Source of the DNA: an uncultured Eubacteriales bacterium
GTDB taxonomy: Bacteria; Bacillota; Clostridia; Oscillospirales; CAG-382
Direction of reading: 5' to 3'
DNA: 64,000 nt
NCBI GenBank assembly: GCA_934444645.1
Contig: CAKSCV010000014.1
Coordinates: 8,879-72,878 of the forward strand
Shown here piece by piece: positions 34,901 through 43,632 of this stretch. The stretch's first letter is position 1, and each line of letters starts with the position of its first letter. The translations under genes and the position numbers were made by a program. The notes below the pieces were generated by a model. It was not told where the DNA came from, did no database searches, and saw only the letters and a program-made list of their open reading frames with translations.

Positions 34901-35674
34901 TTGAATTCCGAATTGTTTTTGTCCCAGTTACATACCGAGCGTTTGGGACATACCCTGGCATTTTTTGCATCGCTTGACTCAACGAGCTCCTATATACGCC
35001 GCAATCTGCCGTTTTTGCCGCATGGCTTCACAGCGATTGCCGAAGAACAGCTTGGCGGACGCGGCAGACAAGGAAAGAGCTTCTATTCGCCGAAAAACGA
35101 CGGCTTGTATTTCAGCTTCCTTCTAAAAGACGAAAAATACCGGAACGATCCGCTGTTCACCATCCGTATCAGCTATGCGGCGTGCCGTGCGGCGGATAAG
35201 CTGACCGGCACCGAGAGCGTCAAAATCAAATGGGTGAACGATTTGTATATCGGTCAAAAGAAGCTTTGCGGCATACTGTGTGAAGCACCGGGCGGTGCGC
35301 CGGATGCGTTGATTATCGGCATCGGCGTGAATTTTACGGTGGACAAATCGCTTGTTCCGCAGGAATTAAGGCAAAAAATCGGTTCATTGCGCGATGTGAG
35401 TGCCGGACGGTTTTCCAAGGAAACATTAGGCGCTTACATTTTGAACGAGCTGGAGGAGATGTACGCAAAACCGCTCAATGATGAGGAATTCTTGGCGGCA
35501 TACCGCCGGCGTTCGGCGGTGCTCGGCAAAGAAATCCAGGTGCTGCACGAAAACGATGAACTGCGTGCGGCGGCTCTCGACATTGCACCGGACGGCGGTC
35601 TTATTGTACGCTATCCGAGCGGCATTACCGATAAGCTGACGGCTGGCGAAATCAGCATTCTTATCAACGGGTAA
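34901..35674 (+). CDS. birA: Biotin--protein ligase, monofunctional
   Basis: A 257-residue enzyme that adenylates biotin and attaches it to carboxylase/decarboxylase carrier lysines. It has AEEQLGGRGRQGKSFYSPK (biotinyl-AMP loop, the usual GRGRxGRxW with K replacing R) and IKWVNDLYIGQKKLCGIL. The N-terminal DNA-binding domain of class II BirA is absent, so it does not act as repressor. The start is TTG at 34901, preceded by AAAGGAGG with seven-base spacing; earlier in-frame starts lie in the SRP promoter region. It is monocistronic. Confidence 0.93.
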   Translation: MNSELFLSQLHTERLGHTLAFFASLDSTSSYIRRNLPFLPHGFTAIAEEQLGGRGRQGKSFYSPKNDGLYFSFLLKDEKYRNDPLFTIRISYAACRAADKLTGTESVKIKWVNDLYIGQKKLCGILCEAPGGAPDALIIGIGVNFTVDKSLVPQELRQKIGSLRDVSAGRFSKETLGAYILNELEEMYAKPLNDEEFLAAYRRRSAVLGKEIQVLHENDELRAAALDIAPDGGLIVRYPSGITDKLTAGEISILING

Positions 35675-35703
35675 AGACCGCATTCAACCGCATATGACAC
35701 AAA

Positions 35704-35760
35704 CAAGACCGGACGTCCTGAAACAGAACGTCCGGTCTTGCGGTTTGCTATTGTTTTTTT
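35704..35760 (+). terminator. Terminator after birA
   Basis: A 13-bp perfect stem (35704-35716 with 35728-35740), with the T-run (35754-35760) displaced by about a dozen bases. Termination efficiency is uncertain, though the stem is strong. Confidence 0.65.
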
Positions 35761-35783
35761 GTATAACAATCGGCTTTCACGAA

Positions 35784-35813
35784 CCGACCGCGTTTTCCCG
35801 TAAACACGGTCGG
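35784..35813 (-). terminator. Possible terminator of the Tyr-rich secreted protein
   Basis: CCGACCG (35784-35790) pairs with CGGTCGG (35807-35813), extended inside by short T/A arms. The minus-strand U-tract is poor, so this is tentative. Confidence 0.35.
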
Positions 35814-35838
35814 CTCATGGAGTTTTATCGGGTTATAA

Positions 35839-37290
35839 TTACTTTGCGGCCGGAACGACGATGTCGTCTGCGTAGCCGTAGTTGTAATCGAGGCCAGCCT
35901 TAACGATCGAGAAGCTGTAGTTACCCCAATCGATGATGCCGTGTACTTCGCCAACGAAGTCAACCTTATAACGGTTGCCTGCATCCTGGAGAGTACCAAC
36001 AATCACTTTCTGACCGTTGATCCATTTTTCGGAGTAGTCAATACGACCGAACACACCGCTCGGAACAACCGTAACAGTCGTGTCAAAGCCGAGTTCCACG
36101 CCGTTGAGATAAAGCTTTCTGGTAACATCGAGCATGAACTCATACTTGCCAGCATCTTTGTTCCACTGGAACGGAGTGGTCTTGGAAAGTTCATAAGTAA
36201 GAACTTCCTTTACGTTTGCGGTTGCGTAGTTGCCATCCGGACCGATAATGTAACGGTAAACATACGGACGGTTAACACCAGGAGCGACATATCTGCCGTC
36301 GAGAAGAACGTCGTCAACCTTCAGAATCTGGAAGTAACGATACGGATAAGCTCTTTCAAAGCCTGCATCAACCCATTCGGTCTTCATGGTAGCGCAGGTT
36401 CCGTCGATACCGTAAACGTGCTTAACAAGTTCGTTAACGCCAAAATACGAGAGAGTAGCAGCGTTTGCGGTAGCAGCAGACTTAACATCAGCAAATTCGT
36501 TGCCCTTGGAAACAGAACCGTCAAAATTGAATTTCGGGCCTGCAACGACGAGCGAGAAGCTCTTCTTAACGTCGATGGACTTCTTGCCATGACCGCTCAA
36601 ATTCGTAACAGTGTTTGCATTCAGAGCGCCGGGAACGGTAACTGCACCGTAACCATCATCATAGTAGAGGTTGGCATCAGTGTTGGTGTACTTAACAAGT
36701 TCGGGATTGCTGTAAGGCATATAAGCGATGGAATTGCCCTTAACTTCCCACATGCCGAAGCCGTAGTAGTTGCTGTATTCAGCCTTAACGGTTGCAACAT
36801 CTTCCGCATATTCTACCGGATAGCTTTCATCGGTATACCAGCCGAGAAGCGGGAGGTAAGCCTGTGTGCGGCGATAAATGGCGTGCGGAGCACTGAGATC
36901 CCACATAAAGTTTGCTTTTCTGTACTGAACGTTTTTCTGAACACCGTTGTAAAGAACCTTGCCGGTGTTAACGCCGTCAGCAAGTACCTTGAAGTACTGA
37001 CGGTTCGGCCAAGCCTTTTCCGTTTCGGGAGCGGTAAAGGTTGCCGTTGCATACGGCTTCAAGCCATAGAGTTCTGCGGTTTTTGCGTCAACAACAACGC
37101 CGGTGCTGAGTCCGTTGTCATCGTACTGTTCATAGACAACGCCTACGCGGTAAGTGCCAAAGGCTTCTTTTTCGAGGACGGAGGTATCATAACCCTTGAT
37201 CCGCCATTCGAGCGCGCTTGCCCCAACTGCACTCGAAACGCTGAGCACAACGGCTGCAACGCCCGTGATCAGTTTCTTCATGTTTGACAT
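35839..37290 (-). CDS. Secreted Tyr-rich protein, unrecognised, highly expressed
   Basis: A 483-residue protein with signal peptide (MKKLITGVAAVVLSVSS, cleavage near ASA-LE) and no other membrane segment, lipobox, SLH unit or LPxTG anchor. It is rich in Tyr, Val and Asn and beta-like. The middle and C-terminal parts hold loosely similar units (for example WPNRQYFKVL and YPYRYFQIL). Codon choice (TAC, AAC, GTT, GCT) follows the style of tuf and fusA, not the adjacent genes, and a strong promoter precedes it, so it is likely abundant outside the cell. The ATG at 37290 is chosen with AAGGAG 12 bases upstream; the second Met at 37281 is possible. No family was recognised. Confidence 0.85.
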   Translation of the reverse strand: MSNMKKLITGVAAVVLSVSSAVGASALEWRIKGYDTSVLEKEAFGTYRVGVVYEQYDDNGLSTGVVVDAKTAELYGLKPYATATFTAPETEKAWPNRQYFKVLADGVNTGKVLYNGVQKNVQYRKANFMWDLSAPHAIYRRTQAYLPLLGWYTDESYPVEYAEDVATVKAEYSNYYGFGMWEVKGNSIAYMPYSNPELVKYTNTDANLYYDDGYGAVTVPGALNANTVTNLSGHGKKSIDVKKSFSLVVAGPKFNFDGSVSKGNEFADVKSAATANAATLSYFGVNELVKHVYGIDGTCATMKTEWVDAGFERAYPYRYFQILKVDDVLLDGRYVAPGVNRPYVYRYIIGPDGNYATANVKEVLTYELSKTTPFQWNKDAGKYEFMLDVTRKLYLNGVELGFDTTVTVVPSGVFGRIDYSEKWINGQKVIVGTLQDAGNRYKVDFVGEVHGIIDWGNYSFSIVKAGLDYNYGYADDIVVPAAK

Positions 37291-37351
37291 AAGTCTGTCC
37301 AACTCCTTAAATAAAAAATATGGTGTAGCAAACCAGTGTTTGTACGTTATT

Positions 37352-37380
37352 ATTATAAACGCAAGAAAAGCCAAATTCAA
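37352..37380 (-). promoter_or_regulatory. Promoter of the Tyr-rich secreted protein
   Basis: Minus-strand TTGAAT (37380-37375), 17-base spacer, TATAAT (37357-37352). Confidence 0.8.
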
Positions 37381-37430
37381 TAGAATCCGATAATCAGCCG
37401 TTTTACGGGAATAATTAACCGAACGACTGT

Positions 37431-38204
37431 TCAAACGCGACTGATTATCAGCTCATTTTCCGGATTATCAACAATCATTTCATTTGACAAACATTCGACA
37501 TAAGTCTCAACCTCCCGACAGCGGCTTTTGGAGACCGGGATTTCAAGCTCGCAGCCGCGTAAATGCAAGCACATTTTGGATTTGATAAAGCCGTCAATGC
37601 GGCGGCGGTTGACCAAAAATCCGCTGTGGCAGCGAAGGAAAAACTCCCGATACCGCTTTTCGAGTGTCCCGAGCGACCCGTAGAACGACAGCTCGCCGTC
37701 TTTTTCGGTGCAGCACACCACTTTTTTCTCCATGGCGGTAAAATAGAGCACGTTGCTGGCGCGCACCATGCAACGCGAGCCGCGTGTTTTTAAGAGGATC
37801 TGCGGATCGTCCGGCAGAGAACGCCGCGTGTTTTCAAAACGGAGAATGTCGGAGATAAGCAGCCGCAGCTCGTTTTCATCGACCGGCTTTAACAGAAAGC
37901 CGCTCGGACGCACGAGTTTTTTGTAGCAAAAGGCGATGTCGGCAGTTGACGGAGCCAAAAAGCAGATATGACATTTTTCGCTGTTTTCACGGATACGGCG
38001 TGCAAGCGTCAAAAAATTGCCGCCTGCCACTTTATAGCGCGTGTCGAGGAAAAACAGGGCGTTTTCATATTCATCGTAACTGCCGACAATCCAGCTGAAC
38101 GACGGATTTTTGTATAACTGCATCGAATCTCCGAGTATTCCGTAAAGCAGCTTTTCAAACTGTGAGACCTGAACCGAATCGTTGTCAAAAACAATAACCT
38201 TCAT
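37431..38204 (-). CDS. LytTR-type response regulator
   Basis: A 257-residue protein with an N-terminal receiver-like domain (residues 1-120; acidic Asp7/Asp9, candidate phospho-acceptor Asp54 in FFLDTRY, conserved Lys in LLKPVD) and a C-terminal LytTR DNA-binding domain (about 145-240, FLRCHSGFLVNRRRI). No histidine kinase gene is adjacent. The ATG overlaps the esterase stop codon by four bases (ATGA), so translation is coupled. The Tyr-rich secreted gene lies downstream and may be a target. The ATG at 38204 is favoured by an AGAAAGGA ribosome site over longer frames. Confidence 0.88.
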   Translation of the reverse strand: MKVIVFDNDSVQVSQFEKLLYGILGDSMQLYKNPSFSWIVGSYDEYENALFFLDTRYKVAGGNFLTLARRIRENSEKCHICFLAPSTADIAFCYKKLVRPSGFLLKPVDENELRLLISDILRFENTRRSLPDDPQILLKTRGSRCMVRASNVLYFTAMEKKVVCCTEKDGELSFYGSLGTLEKRYREFFLRCHSGFLVNRRRIDGFIKSKMCLHLRGCELEIPVSKSRCREVETYVECLSNEMIVDNPENELIISRV

Positions 38205-39976
38205 GCGTGACTGTCCTTTCTTTTGGCGTTTGTAGCAGAGGCTCTCCGTTTTTTTCGGCGGATGAGGAGGCCGGTACTGAGGAAAATGACGAATGCGAGC
38301 GAAATGAAAATCAGACGATAGCGATAGAGAATGCCGTATACACGCACGGCAAATATGTGCAGATATGTACCGAAGCTGACCGGGAATTTTTCCAAATCGA
38401 TATAAAACGCGCAGGCTGGAAGTCCGGCAGCGTTGCACAGCGTTGCGTCTGCTCCGAACACACTGTCGGTTTTTGGCGCATAGCGGAGCCGGTAGATCGG
38501 TGCGGAGGAGGTGATGCGCACACAGTCCGGCGCGATGATTTCGCAGGTGATGTCCGTAAACGCCCAATCCTTTCCGATGGCGTCAAAGCCTTTGGGAACA
38601 CCGCCCGAAAAGGCAAGCGATTCACCGGCATGGTCAAAGAAAACGTCGTAAACACAGCCGCTTTCGTCAACCTTTTGCGCTTTGCGGAAGCTCGGCGCCG
38701 CGACCGCATTGTATTCGGAAAAGCCCCATTCGTTCGCCGCCGCCATTTGTGCAAGCCGTTCGGCGACGGCCGGCTTGTTGTTGGGATGAAGATTGTTGCG
38801 GTAGGTGCGGTCACTCCAAAGATCGGAGCAAGCGCAGAGATAGCTGTTGTCGACCAAAGACGGAATCATGCCGCTTGCGGCGCGCACCATGCCGAAATCG
38901 GTATATTGCCAACCGGCGTCGGGAAAAGTCTCCGGTGCGTCAAAGCAGGGCGGCAATTCCACAATATAAAACGGAAAATCCGTGTAAGCGGACTGTGCCT
39001 TGTCGGCACGGAGCTGTTTTGCAAAGGCGCGGAAGCCTTCGGCATATTCCGTGTAATAGGCTGCGTTGGCCTCTCCCTGGTACCAGATAACGCCGCGGAT
39101 CGGAAAAGCGAGCAGCGGCTCGATAAAATGCTTGTAGATAAGGCTTTTTTCGCCGTAGCCGCTTAAAGCTTTCGCATTTTCCGGCTGCACGAAGGAAGCA
39201 AGCTCCCTTCCGGCAAAGCCCAAAGAAATCACACCGACGGGGATCTGCTCCGAACCGAGCTTGCATAAGCTGCTTGCAAAACAAAGACCGAGTGCGGACG
39301 CATTGAGCGTTTCGGGATGCGCCGCTTTGCGCCACGGCTTGGCGTAGGGCGTGTAGCGGTCGAGAAGGGCAGACGCGGTTTTGTCCGCTTTCTTTTCGGC
39401 AAGTCTTAAATCTTTGCTGTCAAAGCTCAAAAAGCGCGTAAGGTTCTCCCATGCCCCGTCAAAGGGCGGCTTTTGCTCTTCGGGCAGCGAAGCGACGTTG
39501 TATTCGACGTTGGATTGTCCGATAACAAGCCATACATCGCCGATGAGAATGTCCTCATAGACATAATGCCTTGCGTCGGCTGCACCGAAAACTTCAAGCG
39601 TGGTGCTTTCCGCCGATGCGCACCGCGCGGCAAGCGTAATGCGCCAAACGCCGTCGGTGACCGTGCCGAACCCGTAAGAATCCGCAAGCTTTGCACCGAC
39701 CACCGCGCCTTCCTCCGCACCGGTGCCCCAAAGGCAGATCGGCTCGTTTTGTTGGAAAACCATATGATCCGAGAACACCCCGGCAACGGTAAAATCGACG
39801 GCGTTCGGTTCGGCGGCACCGGCCGAAAGGCACAGAACCGCAAGCAGGAGCAGCAGAAAAAGCCCGATATTTGTGCCATGCCGCGCGCTTTTTCGACATT
39901 TTTCGCCGAGAGGGCAGACCTTGGGCATGAGGCTGTTTTTTTGAAACGGCTGACGGTTAGCGTGCAGCAGCTGCAT
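38201..39976 (-). CDS. Membrane-anchored sialate O-acetylesterase-like SGNH protein
   Basis: A 591-residue protein with a membrane/signal segment (about 38-54) and a second one at the C-terminus (about 545-570) followed by RRKKRR. The catalytic domain resembles the SGNH 9-O-acetyl sialate esterases: GDVWLVIGQSNVEYN with Ser155 (usual GQSNM), GVIWYQGEANA, and NNLHPNNKPAVAERL with the catalytic His. It is predicted to face outside and remove acetyl groups from sugars. The start ATG at 39976 follows CAGGAGAG; the longer frame runs through a TA repeat. It is coupled by ATGA to the LytTR regulator. Confidence 0.82.
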   Translation of the reverse strand: MQLLHANRQPFQKNSLMPKVCPLGEKCRKSARHGTNIGLFLLLLLAVLCLSAGAAEPNAVDFTVAGVFSDHMVFQQNEPICLWGTGAEEGAVVGAKLADSYGFGTVTDGVWRITLAARCASAESTTLEVFGAADARHYVYEDILIGDVWLVIGQSNVEYNVASLPEEQKPPFDGAWENLTRFLSFDSKDLRLAEKKADKTASALLDRYTPYAKPWRKAAHPETLNASALGLCFASSLCKLGSEQIPVGVISLGFAGRELASFVQPENAKALSGYGEKSLIYKHFIEPLLAFPIRGVIWYQGEANAAYYTEYAEGFRAFAKQLRADKAQSAYTDFPFYIVELPPCFDAPETFPDAGWQYTDFGMVRAASGMIPSLVDNSYLCACSDLWSDRTYRNNLHPNNKPAVAERLAQMAAANEWGFSEYNAVAAPSFRKAQKVDESGCVYDVFFDHAGESLAFSGGVPKGFDAIGKDWAFTDITCEIIAPDCVRITSSAPIYRLRYAPKTDSVFGADATLCNAAGLPACAFYIDLEKFPVSFGTYLHIFAVRVYGILYRYRLIFISLAFVIFLSTGLLIRRKKRRASATNAKRKDSHA

Positions 39977-40026
39977 GGCATTCTCTCCTGTTTGCGAGCA
40001 GCGAACCACTCGCCTTTTTGTTAACA

Positions 40027-40050
40027 ATATATATATATATATATATATAT
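40027..40050. repeat. (AT)12 microsatellite in the esterase leader
   Basis: Twelve uninterrupted AT dinucleotides 51-74 bases before the esterase ATG. Such tracts vary in length by slippage and could alter promoter strength, but no promoter was placed around it with confidence. Confidence 0.85.
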
Positions 40051-40292
40051 CAGTTTCGTCGAAATTCATAAGTGTTTTTGCTATTACTATATTATTAACT
40101 ATTATAGCATTTAACCGTGATAATGTCAATAACTCTAAACGTATTTTACATTTAGACTTCATAATATGGACAAATAAAGAAACAGCGGAAAATTTAATTT
40201 GAATTACAGTGATAAATGACAAATATCATGACGATTGTGTCAGTTATCCGCAAAAAAGCCGATAAAACAAAAATATTACAAGAAAAAAACTC
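40051..40292. other. AT-rich gap, no gene seen
   Basis: This divergent gap is strongly AT-rich and shows no open frame with a ribosome site on either strand. It presumably holds the esterase promoter and upstream control DNA, but no clear consensus element was picked out before the glp promoter. Confidence 0.6.
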
Positions 40293-40321
40293 TTGACAAG
40301 CGACGCTGATCGTACTATAAT
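40293..40321 (+). promoter_or_regulatory. Promoter of the glycerol-3-phosphate operon
   Basis: Perfect TTGACA (40293-40298) and TATAAT (40316-40321), spacer 17. Confidence 0.92.
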
Positions 40322-40362
40322 AAAAAGGTCATAGTAAATAGAACGTGTTTGAGATTTTGAGT

Positions 40363-40413
40363 CACGGCGAACAAAGGAGAATCAAGCTCCTTTGCTTTGT
40401 CGCGGCTTTTTTT
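40363..40413 (+). terminator. Leader terminator, probable GlpP target
   Basis: CAAAGGAG (40372-40379) pairs with CTCCTTTG (40387-40394), the stem continues through GCGA/TCGC, and seven T follow (40407-40413). It lies about 40 bases after the transcription start and 69 bases before the first gene. In B. subtilis, GlpP with glycerol-3-phosphate prevents termination at a similar leader hairpin before glpFK and glpD. A glpP gene ends this operon. Confidence 0.8.
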
Positions 40414-40481
40414 GTATAGTTCTCTGCAAACGTCTATAATATTAAGGAAGAAAAATGACAGATGCGAAAGGAAGAAAGATT

Positions 40482-41909
40482 ATGGTGGATGTTGCAATCA
40501 TCGGAGGCGGCGTGGTTGGCGCACTTACGGCACGGGAGCTAACCAAGCTTTGCTTAAAGGTTTGTTTGCTCGAAAAGGAAAACGATGTTGCCATGGGTGC
40601 CTCAAAAGCCAACAGCGGCATTGTGCACGCCGGTTTTGACGCGCATCCCGGTTCGCTTAAAGCCAAATTCAACGTAGAGGGCAACCGCCTTATGAAAGGC
40701 CTTTGCCGCACGCTCGGCGTGAAATTCCGTTGTAACGGTTCGCTTGTGATCGCGTTTAACGACGAGGATATGAAAACCGTTAAGGAGCTTTACGACCGCG
40801 GCATTCAAAACGGTGTGCCGGATTTGCGCATTTTGGATAAACGCGCGGTGCATGAAATTGAACCTGCCCTTGCCGAAACGGTTGTCGGTGCGCTGTTTGC
40901 GCCGACCGGCGGCATTGTCTGCCCGTACGGTCTCACCATTGCCGCAGCAGGCAACGCGATGGACAACGGTGCGGAATTACTTACGGATTTTGAGGTAACA
41001 TCGATTGAAAAAGGTGACGCGTATTACACATTAAATGCCGCTGACGGACGTTCGGTACAGGCGCGTTTTGTGGTCAACAGTGCCGGACTTTTCTCGGATG
41101 CGGTTGCCGCCATGGTCGGCGATACGTCGTTCCGTGTTCATCCGCGCTCGGGCGAATATATGATTCTCGATAAGGCGAGCGCCGGTCTCTGCGACCGCAC
41201 GATTTTCCGCACGCCGACCGCCATGGGCAAAGGAATTCTTGTTTCGCCGACGGCGGACGGCAACATTCTGCTTGGGCCGACCTCGACGGATATGACCGAT
41301 AAAACAGACAAATCCACCACGCCCGAAGGGCTTGCCAAGATCATGGCACAGGCCTTGGAGGATGTACCGGGCGTGCCGCTTCGCAGCGTGATCACCTCGT
41401 TTACGGGCTTGCGCGCAGCCGGCGACACGGGCGATTTCATCATACATTTTTCGGCGGATCGCTTCTTAACGCTCGGCGGTATCGAATCGCCGGGCTTGAC
41501 GAGTGCGCCGGCACTTGCCAAATATGTGGTAAAGCTGTTGAAGAAAGCCGGCCTTTCGGCAGAACGCAATCCCGCTTTCAACGGGCACCGCAAGGCGTAT
41601 TACAAATTTTCCGAAATGTCGCCGGCGCAAAAGAACCGCGTGATCCGTGAAAATCCCGATTACGGCACCATCGTTTGCCGCTGTGAGGGCATCACAAAGG
41701 GCGAAATTATCGACGCCATGCGCACAAATCCTCCGGCGCGCGACCTTGACGGCATCAAGCGCCGCACCCGGAGCGGTATGGGACGCTGTCAGGGCGGCTT
41801 CTGCTCGCCGGTCATTGCCGCACTCATTGCCGAACACGCCGGGATTCCGTTCGAAAAGGTCACCAAGTTCGGTGCCGGTTCGGAGTTAAATCTCGGTAAA
41901 ACCAAGTAA
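40482..41909 (+). CDS. glpA: GlpA-like FAD-dependent glycerol-3-phosphate dehydrogenase
   Basis: A 475-residue flavoprotein oxidising glycerol-3-phosphate to dihydroxyacetone phosphate (inferred). The N-terminus has the FAD dinucleotide motif IIGGGVVGALTARELT. A C-terminal BFD-like [2Fe-2S] domain has CRCEGITKGEI and GMGRCQGGFC (four Cys). It is shorter than GlpA of E. coli but matches the clostridial three-part set. The ATG at 40482 is preferred, with AAAGGAAG upstream; one at 40455 is possible. Downstream genes are a pyridine-type reductase and DUF1667, a trio that recurs in Clostridia and replaces GlpABC. Confidence 0.85.
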   Translation: MVDVAIIGGGVVGALTARELTKLCLKVCLLEKENDVAMGASKANSGIVHAGFDAHPGSLKAKFNVEGNRLMKGLCRTLGVKFRCNGSLVIAFNDEDMKTVKELYDRGIQNGVPDLRILDKRAVHEIEPALAETVVGALFAPTGGIVCPYGLTIAAAGNAMDNGAELLTDFEVTSIEKGDAYYTLNAADGRSVQARFVVNSAGLFSDAVAAMVGDTSFRVHPRSGEYMILDKASAGLCDRTIFRTPTAMGKGILVSPTADGNILLGPTSTDMTDKTDKSTTPEGLAKIMAQALEDVPGVPLRSVITSFTGLRAAGDTGDFIIHFSADRFLTLGGIESPGLTSAPALAKYVVKLLKKAGLSAERNPAFNGHRKAYYKFSEMSPAQKNRVIRENPDYGTIVCRCEGITKGEIIDAMRTNPPARDLDGIKRRTRSGMGRCQGGFCSPVIAALIAEHAGIPFEKVTKFGAGSELNLGKTK

Positions 41910-41941
41910 CAGACCGTTACAGGAAAGGTAGACAAGATACT

Positions 41942-43210
41942 ATGATGAAAAAAGAATTGGTCATTATCGGCGGAGGCCCGGCCGGCATGAGTGCCGCCGT
42001 CAGTGCGTATGAAGCCGGTGTGAAGGATATTCTCATTTTGGAGCGTGAAAGCCGCTTGGGCGGTATTTTGAAGCAGTGCATCCACAACGGCTTCGGCTTG
42101 CACAAATTCGGCGAAGAGCTGACCGGCCCGGAATATGCTTATAAATATGAAAAAAAGGTGCATGAATACGGCATTCCCTATATGACCGAAACCACGGTGT
42201 TAGCCTTGTCCGAAAACCGCGTGGTGACGGCGACCAACAGCGAAAAGGGTGTGTTTTCGATTGAAGCCGGTGCGGTCATTCTCGCCATGGGCTGCCGCGA
42301 ACGTTCGCGCGGTGCGGTCAACACGGCAGGCACGCGTCCGGCCGGCGTTTATTCGGCCGGAACGGCACAGAAATATGTCAATATCGACGGCTTAATGCCG
42401 GGTAAAACCGTTGTGATCTTAGGTTCGGGCGATATCGGCCTTATCATGGCGCGCCGCATGACGCTTGAGGGTGCCAAAGTCAAGGCAGTATGCGAAATTC
42501 TGCCGTATTCCGGCGGCCTCAGCCGCAACATCGTGCAGTGCTTAAACGATTTTGACATTCCGCTCAAGCTCTCGCACACGATTTTGAAGATTCACGGCGA
42601 AAAGCGTGTGACCGGTGTGACCATCGCCAAGGTGGACGAAAAACGGAACCCGATCCCCGGCACAGAGGAATACATCGAATGCGACACGGTGCTGTATTCG
42701 GTCGGCCTTATCCCGGAAAACGAGCTGACGCGCGGCGCAGGCATTGCGCTTGACCGTGTGACGAGCGGCGCGAAGGTGGATGAATTCCGTGAAACCGAGA
42801 TGCCGGGCGTGTTCTCCTGCGGCAACGTGCTTCATGTGCATGACTTAGTGGACTACGTCAGCGAGGAAGCCGAAATCGCCGGCAAGGGTGCGGTGCATTT
42901 CTTGCGCGGTGAGACCGACGGGAAGCTGGCGAAGCCCCTTTCGCTTTCCGCATCAGACGGCGTTCGCTACACCGTGCCGCAGCGCATTACCGAAAGCGGA
43001 AACGTTTCGGTATTTTTCCGTGTGGCGGATGTGTACAAAAACGCGTATATTACGGTCAAAGACGGCGATACGGTTCTGCTGCACCGCAAAAAGGCGCGTC
43101 TTGCACCGGGCGAAATGGAACGCTTGGAACTGAAAAAAGAGTGGATCGACGGAAATACCTCCGGAAATTTGCATTTTTCTCTTGATTTTGACGGAAAAGA
43201 GGGAGTATAA
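41942..43210 (+). CDS. FAD-dependent pyridine nucleotide-disulphide-type oxidoreductase
   Basis: A 422-residue flavoprotein with an N-terminal FAD motif (IIGGGPAGMSAAVSAYEAG), an NAD(P)-binding motif (VVILGSGDIGLIMARRM near 150) and a C-terminal beta domain. It resembles the NADH-linked reductase partner in glpA-like/DUF1667 clusters, equivalent to GlpB-like function. The ATG has GGAAAGG upstream, and the stop overlaps the next start by one base (TAATG). Electron transfer from the GlpA-like flavin to NAD(P) is inferred. Confidence 0.88.
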   Translation: MMKKELVIIGGGPAGMSAAVSAYEAGVKDILILERESRLGGILKQCIHNGFGLHKFGEELTGPEYAYKYEKKVHEYGIPYMTETTVLALSENRVVTATNSEKGVFSIEAGAVILAMGCRERSRGAVNTAGTRPAGVYSAGTAQKYVNIDGLMPGKTVVILGSGDIGLIMARRMTLEGAKVKAVCEILPYSGGLSRNIVQCLNDFDIPLKLSHTILKIHGEKRVTGVTIAKVDEKRNPIPGTEEYIECDTVLYSVGLIPENELTRGAGIALDRVTSGAKVDEFRETEMPGVFSCGNVLHVHDLVDYVSEEAEIAGKGAVHFLRGETDGKLAKPLSLSASDGVRYTVPQRITESGNVSVFFRVADVYKNAYITVKDGDTVLLHRKKARLAPGEMERLELKKEWIDGNTSGNLHFSLDFDGKEGV

Positions 43211-43569
43211 TGGGAACGGAAAAAAGAAACGTAATCTGCACCTGCTGTCCGATGGGCTGCCACATGGAGGTGACGCTTGAAGACGGCAAGGTGACGGCGG
43301 TCGCCGGCAACACCTGCAAGCGCGGCGCGGCGTATGCGGCCGATGAATGCACCAATCCCAAGCGCACACTCACCAGCACGGTCAAAACGACGGCAGGAGA
43401 AATGCTGTCGGTCAAGACCGCCGAAGCCATTCCGTTCGGAAAACTGTTTGATGCGATGAACGCACTTTCCGGCGTGACGGTCGAAACACCGGTGCATATC
43501 GGTCAAGTGATTCTGGCAAACGTCTGCGGTACGGGTGTAGATGTTGTGGCGACCAAAAACTTGGATTAG
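43210..43569 (+). CDS. DUF1667 cysteine-rich protein of the glp operon
   Basis: A 119-residue protein with the conserved cysteines CTCCPMGCHMEV (N-terminus), NTCKRGAAYA and DECTNPKRTLTSTV that define DUF1667. Members always seem to accompany the GlpA-like/reductase pair; the cysteine pattern suggests an iron-sulphur or metal site for electron transfer (GlpC-like, inferred). It overlaps the reductase gene by one base, so translation is coupled. Confidence 0.92.
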   Translation: MGTEKRNVICTCCPMGCHMEVTLEDGKVTAVAGNTCKRGAAYAADECTNPKRTLTSTVKTTAGEMLSVKTAEAIPFGKLFDAMNALSGVTVETPVHIGQVILANVCGTGVDVVATKNLD

Positions 43570-43632
43570 CGTTTCAAAAACAAATAGGCGGCAGCCGCTT
43601 ACCGGTTGCCGCTTGACAGAAAGCGGGTTTTT

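Noticed and set aside
39977..40222. Extension of the esterase frame upstream through the AT repeat
   Set aside because: It translates the TA microsatellite into an Ile-Tyr run; the ATG at 39976 has a good ribosome site.
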